From Takakia lepidozioides (taxonomy: Eukaryota > Streptophyta > Takakiopsida > Takakiales > Takakiaceae), in contig CM060734.1 in NCBI GenBank assembly GCA_030704615.1, positions 51,848,042 through 51,912,041 on the forward strand: a stretch of 64,000 nt of DNA, read 5' to 3'. The first letter of the stretch is position 1, and every line of letters begins with the position of its first letter. A model generated the notes under the pieces. That model was not told the origin of the DNA, did not search any database, and saw nothing but the letters and a program-made list of their open reading frames with translations. Shown here piece after piece: positions 56,880-64,000 of this stretch. The translations under genes and the position numbers were made by a program.

Positions 56880-57372
56880 CCTCCACGAGTCAGCACAGGC
56901 CGTCCACGAGTCAACACGGGCCACCACAGACCAGCACAAGCCCACACAGATCACTGGTCACAGCTGTCACAGCCCCACATAGGCCACAGCCTGTCATAGC
57001 CCTACAAAGGTCATAGGGGTCAGAGCCCCAAAGGCCACAGCCTGTCACAGCCCCTCACAGCCCCTCACATCCCCACATGCTACATGGCACAGCCTGTCAT
57101 AGCCCTACACAGGGGTCACAGCTCCAAAGGCCACAGCCTATCATAGCCCCTCACAGCCCATCACAGCCCCACAGGCCACCTGGGGTCACAGCCCCAAAGG
57201 CCACAGCCTGTCACAGCCCCATAGGCCACAGGACACAGCCTGTCACAGCCCTTCACAGCCCCACAGGCCACAGGGCACAGCCTGTCACAGCCCCTCACAG
57301 CCCCACAGGCCATAGGGCACAACCTATCACAGCCCGCCACAACCCATCACAGCCTGTCACAGCCCCATCCAT
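56880..57372. repeat. Minisatellite 'cacagcc' in the D2 leader
   Basis: Plus-strand units combine 'cacagcctgtcacagcccc', 'tcacagccccacaggccac' and 'agggcacagcctg' in irregular order, with a higher-order period of roughly 50-60 bases in the middle part. Confidence 0.85.
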
Positions 57373-57689
57373 GGCCAGTCATGACAGTTTAGCCATTTCT
57401 CTAAGGGTTTAGCCACGCCAAGCTAGGGTTTGTGTCTCTTGGACTCTAGGCTTCTTTGCACCGAGCTATGGCGGCTGTGAAAAAATCAGCAAGGTATTCT
57501 TGCTCTTTCGGCTCCCACACACCACCAATAGTAACCCTAAGCCATGAGGAAAATGGTTGCCACAAACCAAGCCTTCTTTCTCACTTAGACTCCCCAAACA
57601 CGCCACTAAACTCAATGGCAAACAACCAAGCCTTGCTGGTTTCCAGTCCTTGTGAGCACTCATTCAAGCGTTTTCCTTGGCCATAGCAT

Positions 57690-58650
57690 CTGTCTTAGAG
57701 CCTATCCAGCCCCCTATACCTGCCACTTCAAGAGCCATGCTCTATCTAGGCTTGAGGTTGAAACCCCAACTCAGAACACGCTCTACAAGTGTCGGACTGT
57801 CACATAAGAGCAGATCAGCCCCTTACCTTCTCTTCTAGTTCTCTAAGGCTTGAAAACAAAAACCTAATGAACTGAAGGCATGCTCCACACATGCCCCACT
57901 CTCACCACAAGAGAATCAGCCCCTTTGTTTCCTTTCTTGCACTCCCAAACTTGAAAGTACAAGCCTTTAACAGGCTGAAAGCATGCTCCACACATACATT
58001 GCCCTCACATAAGGGAAGTCAGCCCTGCCCTCTTCCTTGCTTGCCCTCCAAGCTTGAAGATGGAAGCTTCAATGAGCTGAATACATGCTCCACACATACA
58101 ACCTTTTCACACAAGAGGTATCAGCCCCCTATCTTGGCTCCTTGCCTCGTTGATGCTCTCTAAGACAAGACTAAGCACTCCACAGCCTTTGCCAAGCTCC
58201 TGAAACCCTAAGGCTTACATTTCCAGCCACAAGACACTCATCTTGTGGTGCAAGAGCTCTTCTTCCAAGCTCTGAAACCCTAGGTGCACATTCCATGGCC
58301 TTGCCGCACCTCTTAGCTCCTATTCCAGCCCTGCTCTTGCCATGACAAGAGCCTTCTCAATGCTGAAGCTCGAGATTGAAACCAATCTCAACATACTCCA
58401 CAAAGTGCACTGATTTGCCCCAAGCCAAATCAGCCCTTTCGCTTGGTCTTGCAATCCTTCACACAATGAAAGCTCGCATTCCCAAGTCCAGTTCTCAGCT
58501 TTGTCACCAAAGCCACTATAACCTGTTTTTTACTGGTCTTCTTCCCAATTGTGCTTGTTCATGCATGTACATAATCTGAAACCATCAAGGTGCTCTGGAA
58601 TTACCTGCAGCATGGTGCTTTCATCTCTGAAGCTGAAGATCGAATACCAA
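57690..58650. repeat. Diverged tandem units (about 100-115 bp) in the D2 leader
   Basis: At least four units around 57770, 57885, 57985 and 58085 share 'catgctccacacat', 'cacaagag.atcagcccc' and a following 'cttgaa' segment. More diverged units continue to about 58650. Confidence 0.65.
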
Positions 58651-59140
58651 GGTCTACCACCTCGTAACCCACATCGCCTCCGCTTCTAACAACCAAGGGC
58701 TCCACGGTGCTCCTTGAATAACAACCTGGTTTCTCTCATTCTCAAGCAAAAACCACAAGTGCTACAACTAACTCGTATTTGGCACTCATAGATACGAGCT
58801 GATATTTCTCGAGTGATAAAGAAGAAGAATACAAGCACAAGCTCATGCAAGCTCACAAAGCTAAAGCATAAACTCATGCATATATAACCTCATCACTCAA
58901 ATACAAGTCAAGCCAAGTGCACCCCACACCATGGAGAATCCACACTACGGTGCCATAGCTAGGCGCGGTGAGGCTCAACTCAAGAAAGATGAGCCTCCCG
59001 TGCTTGCCGTGAAGATAACCACTCCAGAGCCTAAATCTTCCTTGACCCCTGGATTGACACTTGGGCCAATCCCAAATGTCAATATGTAAAAGCTAGCTAT
59101 TTCCTAGCTAGTTTCACACTAGTGGTGAAATAACTTGACA

Positions 59141-59650
59141 ACTTAACCACCAGCTAGGGGGGCGATTGTGGCAGACTACTTTATTGTGCATATATGGGTG
59201 GTGTGGTTTGGACAGTGATGTAGTTGTGTAGCGATATGTATGCGCACGACAGCTGTCAAAGTTAAATAAACACGGTGTGAAACTAACTAGAATAAATCTA
59301 GTTATTTGTATTTAACACTTGGAATTAGTTCAAGTGTTAAGTCAGGTGTCAAGTTTAGCTTGACACCTGAACCATCTTATCTTCACGACTGAGCTCCCTC
59401 GCTGCTTAGCATCTGAGTGTACTTATGGAGGGAGAGTAGGATGTTGTGGGGTGGAGTCCCCATAGCTTGGGATGCCCCTGGCTTGACTCTTATTTTAACG
59501 AGTGATTATATTGTATTTTGTGTTTTTGTGTCAACAGACAGTGTGAGTTTAATTTTTATATCGATTGTGGCAGACTACTTTATTGTGCATATATGTGTGG
59601 TGTGGTTTGGACAGCGATGTAGTTGTGTAGCGATACGTATGCGCACGACA
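59141..59650 (+). mobile_element. Right end of the chimeric element/D3: PPT and modules A-B-A'
   Basis: The sequence resumes with 'caccagctaggggggcgat' (PPT) and then A (59167-59251), GC, B (59254-59565) and A' (59566-59650). A and A' differ at only about three of 85 positions, while D3 A and D1 A are much more different. The layout exactly parallels D1, in an independent insertion. No duplication of the left flank of the LTR at 48338 is visible after 59650. Confidence 0.75.
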
Positions 59651-59994
59651 GACTCGATATGCACATTCTTTGCAATAACAACAACAATGGATATATAGAC
59701 GTCCATGTTTGATATCAAGACGACATTTCTGAACGGAAATATTTAGGACAAATTTTTGCCGGTGCAGTACAGGTGAGTAGGTAGTGCTCGTGGGTTTCGA
59801 TGATTCTTGAGGAACAGCACGAGCACAAGAGCTTACTTTTGGGTTTTGATAGGGAATACAAAAAAAAATACGTGTCGGTGTAAATTTGTTTCGCAATTAT
59901 TTTAATTTTTTTTAACACCTTTAAAAAACAATGTTTGGTTTCGGAGTTTTCTTTTTCTTTTCTTTTCCTTTTTTTTTTGGTTTATGAAAACAAC
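59651..59994. other. Spacer, nothing recognised
   Basis: T-rich towards the right (59894-59990). No gene seen. Confidence 0.3.
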
Positions 59995-60545
59995 AGCACG
60001 TTAATGCACTCTGAAAACTTTTTTTGGGGGTTTTGATGGGGCTGAAAAACAACACACTTGCTTTGCAGCAGCCTCCACCCGTAGAAAAAAAAAAAAAAAA
60101 AAAAAAAAAAACTTCTCTACTGGGTTTTGACGGGGGCTAGAAAACAAGTGTGCGTTGCAGAAGCCACCCACCGTCGGTGGATAATCATCTTATGCAAGTA
60201 TGGTTAACATAAGGGCCGGTGGAAGGAAAGACACCAAGAAAGCTCACCCAGGGGGAGATGAAAAAAAAAAACAAAAAAAACACACAATTTTGTTGGGTCT
60301 TGACTTGGGCTGAAAACAAGTGTGTGTTAACAGCACACTTGCCTACTCACACCCCTATGCCACCCAAAAACAATTTAAAAAAAAAGAAAACTACTTTTTG
60401 GGTTTTGAGGGGGCAAGAAAATAAGACTTGCTTTGCAGCAACGCCCTCCCCCCAACCCACCCAAAAAAACAAAAAAAAATTGTTCTTACGGGCCGGCTGG
60501 AAAACAAGTGTGTGTCAACACTTGTTTTGCAGCAACCCAATATTT
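59995..60545. repeat. Tandem units of about 100 bp, mostly ending in A-runs
   Basis: Five recognisable units each contain 'ttgggttttgacgggg'-like, 'ctgaaaacaagtgtgtgtt' and 'gctttgcagcaacccaccc' segments. The first four are followed by A-tracts (for example about 60087-60111, 60259-60278 and 60467-60478). The words drift between units. Confidence 0.7.
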
Positions 60546-62521
60546 CTGAAGAGTTCAACGGTGAGGAGAAATTTGGTTCATACAAACGTAAACTTTAGCT
60601 TCAAGAGGGTTTTTTCTTTTTTCTTTTTCTGGTGGGTGCACCGTTTCCAATTATATTCACTGTACCAATTCAATATGATTTTGAATACACTTTTGGGGAT
60701 TCGATGTTTTTCTGTATTCTCCATGTTGTCATAGACAACATGAAGGAAACAATAGAGGAAATAATGCGGCCGCCAGCAACACTCCAACAACAGAGTAAGA
60801 GACAACTGGGTCTGAGAGATGCAAATACAAGACAGAGCTTCAGAGCCGTCTTCAAGGGTCTACAGTCTATACTAGGAGCACTCCTCCACAATCAGGTGGA
60901 AGAACTTGACCTTCTGTAAGAGGAGAATATCCATGCTGATCACTGTTAAGCTGCTTTCACACAGCTTTTTACAGCATCTTGGTCCAATATCATGATAGTA
61001 GGGATGACTACAATATTGTGTGTGCACTATGTCAATCGGCAAGGACCACATCTAAAGTTCAGACAATACTGATTCCACATCTGCTGCACTCGTGCACAGG
61101 CTCATCTCTTTCTCTCTCTCCCCCTCTTCCCCTCCCTCACTGCAAATGCCTCTCCTTGTCAAGCAATGCAGGCTCTGGTCAGCAAGGTCAGCAAGTTCCT
61201 GAAACACCCACCAAGGTTTATGCATTCAGGGCTCTAATTGTTCTTCATGATGTCAGTGTGGACCAAATGTCACATGTGGAATAGATTCCACACCAGGTCC
61301 ACACACTGACATCGAAAACACATTTGTCAACCAAATAGGAATAAGTTCAAGGCACTTTCCATTAAAAATCATCAGAAGTGCAACACAGTTTGTAACACCC
61401 TCGGAACCATTTACTTTGATAGACACCATATGGTGATCATTGCCATGTCAGGCACTACAAACACAAAGGGAAGTTTGGAGTCCAGCAATTACAGAGCACA
61501 CATCTCTACGCACAGCCCATCAAGGGAGATAATGTACTGATAAGACTTCGTTTGCTGTAACCTTGTAAGTTGTGGCCATAGACCCCGCGCCCAGTTTGGA
61601 CAGAAACAGCCCGTCACCGGAGGAGAGAGGGAGAGATAGAGAGAGTGAGAAAGAGAGGAAACTCATTCCATCAGCGGGGGCCAGAGCTGAGGGACAAGGA
61701 ATTCCATAAGAGTCCCCAAAGACAAACTGCCTCAAGCAGGCAAGCTGACTACCAGTTGGGTCCTCACAGTTGAAGGCCTCAGCCAAAGATGAGGACTCTC
61801 TAACGAGAGAGTAATATTTGTCCCGGAACTCACAGAAGTATCCTTTTGAGTATGTACATACTTACAATTGCAGGTAAGCAAAAAAGAAGTACTGAGACGA
61901 TCAGATATATGGTTAGAGGGATTTTCGAAAGAGAAAACCAGAAACAAACAGCAAAGAAAAGCAAAACAGACAAGAAAATAGAAGCAAGGACAAAATAGAC
62001 AAGGATACAAACAAAAAAACGACAAAAGACCAGACACAGGAAGAAATCTAACCCCCCCAAGAGAGTGAGAGAGCCACAGGAGACATGGAGGCAGTAAATG
62101 ATGAGCAACACTCTGTATTAGAACAACAACTGCATTTCTTCTATATGTGACAGTATCCAGGAATACTTGTGTCCTAGACCACATCTGCAAATGCTTGAGC
62201 ACAATCAAGCTGCCATTGAAGCTGGTACCAAGTTCAAAGGTAAGAGAAATAACTCCCTAATATTACAGAACACTTCCCAAGAGTTTTCTGACAACATCCA
62301 CTGCCATAGACAGGGATGTAGAACTAGAACTGGGGATAGCTGTACCAACATACACACTCACCGAGTTATAGATTAGACACAGTTCACGACAGACCAATGT
62401 AGGTCTTATCTACATGTGAACTGCAGTCAGAGACCAACTTTATCAGTCAGCTACTAAACCAAGTTAGTGAGAGACCCACACTACTTAGCCTGGAAGTACA
62501 CAAATCACAAACAAAATAACG
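60546..62521. other. Region downstream of MOB1, no gene assigned
   Basis: An open frame at 60632-60919 (+) has the look of a coding sequence near its end ('RQLGLRDANTRQSFRAVF') but I know no family for it. Bases 61516-61607 carry the dispersed repeat also seen at 8286-8372. The MOB1 3' UTR must lie at the right. Confidence 0.35.
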
Positions 62522-63539
62522 TTAGTAGGGTACAAAGATGGATTCAATCAGCTCCTGCAGTGGAGCCAGCTCCTTCTTGTCAATCAGTGCGAATTCCTGT
62601 CATTACAAACCACGTGGTCTTTGTAAGTACCTATGACAAGCATGAAATGTAGAAAACACCAGCTACCACAGGCTGCAGATCTGGAGAAGAAGGCAATTCC
62701 AAAAGTATGCTTTGTCCTTCCACCAGAGTCTGACAGGCATCTGTGACCTACATTTCAAGCAATCTGATTCTGAATGAATACCATTCAGGCACTCCCTAGT
62801 TTGCTTGCTAAGTGGAGATAGAAAGTTTCAATGACATGCCTCTTGTGGGAGGGAAGAGAGTTCTGTGCATTAAACTGGCATGACTATTAAAACATTTTTT
62901 CCAGGAAAAATGTGGACTTGCACTTGCAGTCCAAACACAAGGCACTTAAAGGAACCACCACCTAGCTTGGCTATAATAGTCCTCTTTTTTTACAACCTGT
63001 GAATTAAGAGAAAGATATAACACGGATCTGCAATGAAATGTGGTAAGAGTTTGGCTTGCTCCCCCTCAGGAGGGTCAGGCAAGTCCTTCCCAGTAGTGGA
63101 AAAGGAGTAAAAGACCAACTAGAAGCCATTTGTCAGCCACTTGTCTCATGCAAGTTGATGAAAAGATGGAAGATAAGGCAAAATCTTTGCAGTTCAGTGG
63201 AAATTGACCAGAACAACAACCAGAAGTTATGGACTAGTTTTGTTAGCTACTTTTCGCTATTTAAGTCTTCCTACATGATGAAACTAAGCCACTTATGAAG
63301 GGCAGTGGCAAGCAACAGAAGACACAGATATGGAAGGACACAGAAAAGGGGTGGATGGTGGAAGAATGGTTGTACATGGGTAAAGAGAATGAAGTGCTTG
63401 AAGCAAGTGTTGAGGTGGGCCTCCTCTTTAAGGCTCACAATCTTCTGGAAGTGGGAGTGGTAGATGTGTGCATACACTCTGAACAAACGCTTGAATATTG
63501 TCTTGACAACGTCTCTGAAGTTGGATGGAAATGGTGCCC
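62522..63539 (-). CDS. MOB1: MOB1 kinase-activator protein, last two exons (5' part outside the window)
   Basis: Exon 63539-63376 encodes 'GAPFPSNFRDVVKTIFKRLF', 'RVYAHIYHSHFQKIVSLKEE' and 'AHLNTCFKHFILFTH'. The last exon, 62596-62522, encodes 'EFALIDKKELAPLQELIESI' and ends FVPY-stop. Splice sites are GT-AG (donor CAT|GTACAA, acceptor gacag|GAA) and phase is kept; the upstream acceptor at 63541-63540 expects one base from the previous exon. Together they give the C-terminal 78 residues of the very conserved MOB fold, including the second His of the zinc site region ('HIYHSHF'). MOB1 binds and activates NDR/LATS-type kinases in growth and division control. No earlier exon was found up to base 64000, so the gene continues beyond the window. 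Confidence 0.93.
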
Positions 63540-64000
63540 CTGTATTTGTCATCATAAGCAGTTTTGTCAAGCACAGAAGAGACAGATTTTTTCCCAAAGC
63601 CCTACTACAAGGCTTGCACACACTTTCCGGTGGACTAGAGAAGGAGAAGGTGATCCTGGGGGAAGAAACTCACAGAGGGGGAAAACGAGAGATTGACAAA
63701 GAACCAACCCCCACCAGGTTTCTATGTCGCTTTAAGACTCAGCCAGCAATACAAATGCTGTATGACAGAGAAGATAAACACTTCCAGAGGCCAAACAGGA
63801 CTTAAGTGAAGCCTGCATATAGCAGATGAGGGACTGTTGGAAGGTTAAAACTGTTTTCCCATTTACGCTGGAAGGTCATAATTGGACCTTGGACAGGTTG
63901 GATATAGGTCTCAAGTCCAATTTCACGGAATGACTAAAAGCACACATCACCAGCAAGTAATGTCCTCTATATGCTTGCATACAGCTGAAAATTCTCAAGA
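63540..64000. other. MOB1 intron (part), nothing else recognised
   Basis: This should be intron upstream of the penultimate MOB1 exon. Open frames on the plus strand here (63464-63805) lie antisense to, or upstream of, the exon and match no known family. Confidence 0.5.

Larger units (their letters stand above)
50303..59140 (-). mobile_element. DNMT- and PHD-carrying gypsy retrotransposon D2 (nested, nearly full length but internally deleted)
   Basis: Reading the minus strand from 59140: module B, a long repeat-rich leader (to about 56221), gag (56220-about 54600), CCHC knuckle (about 55110-54970), protease (54575-about 53550), DNMT3-like domain (about 53410-52330), RT start (51978-51718), RNase H end (about 51721-51450), an unrelated segment (about 51300-51062), integrase tail and PHD (51062-50750), 3' UTR, PPT (about 50501-50494) and module A (50490-50303). 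It lies head-on inside D3; the 4-bp ACTT (or 5 bp with one mismatch) occurs at 50299-50302 and 59141-59144. Ends are TGTCAAG and GCACGACA. The RT palm and integrase core are deleted and several stops are present. Confidence 0.82.
56221..59140 (-). other. Long repeat-rich 5' leader of D2
   Basis: About 2.9 kb lie between the element's 5' end and gag. Bases 59140 to about 58870 are module B. About 58650-57690 holds diverged units of roughly 100-115 bp marked by 'catgctccacacat' and 'aatcagcccc' (plus-strand words). About 57370-56880 is a minisatellite of 'cacagcctgtcacagccc' and 'cacaggccacaggg'. No PBS matching a tRNA 3' end is seen just after the 5' end. Confidence 0.65.

Noticed and set aside
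56880-57372. CRISPR-like array
   Set aside because: Units are irregular, without constant spacers, in a plant retroelement leader.

Overview
The window is nuclear DNA of a land plant. The supported genes are plant types: an IRE1 whose kinase has the plant DMG motif, a 17-exon FEN1, a MOB1, a CYP85-clan P450, a DYW-class PPR remnant and several plant short-chain dehydrogenases. Introns have canonical GT-AG ends, and retroelements are abundant and nested. A seed-free plant (fern or lycophyte) is my best guess, from the unusual retroelements and the DNMT3-like sequence, but no single feature proves it.

Layout. 1-1649: the 5' end of a Ty3/gypsy element (G1) on the minus strand, running off the left edge. 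2970-3743: the 3' part of a carbonyl-reductase-like SDR. 5.1-5.7 kb: a degenerate minisatellite. 7.1-7.4 kb: a LINE scrap. 9255-14774 (minus): a complete IRE1 gene, rebuilt here as seven exons giving 1010 codons, including a small last exon. 15.36-16.85 kb: a LINE 3' half (minus). 16.85-22.02 kb: a 5'-truncated retrotransposon (D1) whose pol carries a DNMT3-like cytosine methyltransferase and a C-terminal PHD finger. 22680-23762: a secreted Gly/Pro-rich repeat protein. 24858-30587: complete FEN1 (383 codons plus stop). 32.4-33.1 kb: a gypsy RNase H/integrase fragment. 34.2-34.8 kb: a PPR-DYW pseudogene. 37.66-39.42 kb: an SDR pseudogene. 41.44-42.52 kb: a foldback DNA element with a 6-bp target duplication. 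43151-46738: a P450 gene with one frameshift. 46997-47351: a perfect TRIM whose LTR contains a tRNA-like Pol III unit; a second copy lies in a FEN1 intron. 47.6-59.65 kb: a retroelement nest. A chimeric element (G1-type LTR and RT joined to the PHD/3' end of the D family) is interrupted by D2, an opposite-strand D-family copy of about 8.8 kb. 60.0-60.5 kb: poly(A)-bearing tandem units. 62522-63539 (minus): the last two exons of MOB1, whose 5' part lies outside the window.

The most notable system is the D family: gag, CCHC knuckle, aspartic protease, DNMT3-like methyltransferase, RT, RNase H, DD35E integrase, PHD finger. It combines a DNA-methylation writer with a putative histone reader in one retrotransposon polyprotein. 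Its termini are also unusual: a short TGTGG...GACA module (A), a leader module (B) and a second A copy follow the polypurine tract. All copies here are decayed. The host genes (IRE1 in ER stress, FEN1 in Okazaki-flap processing, MOB1 in Hippo/NDR kinase signalling, the P450 in specialised or hormone metabolism) show no functional clustering; they are single genes separated by repeats.
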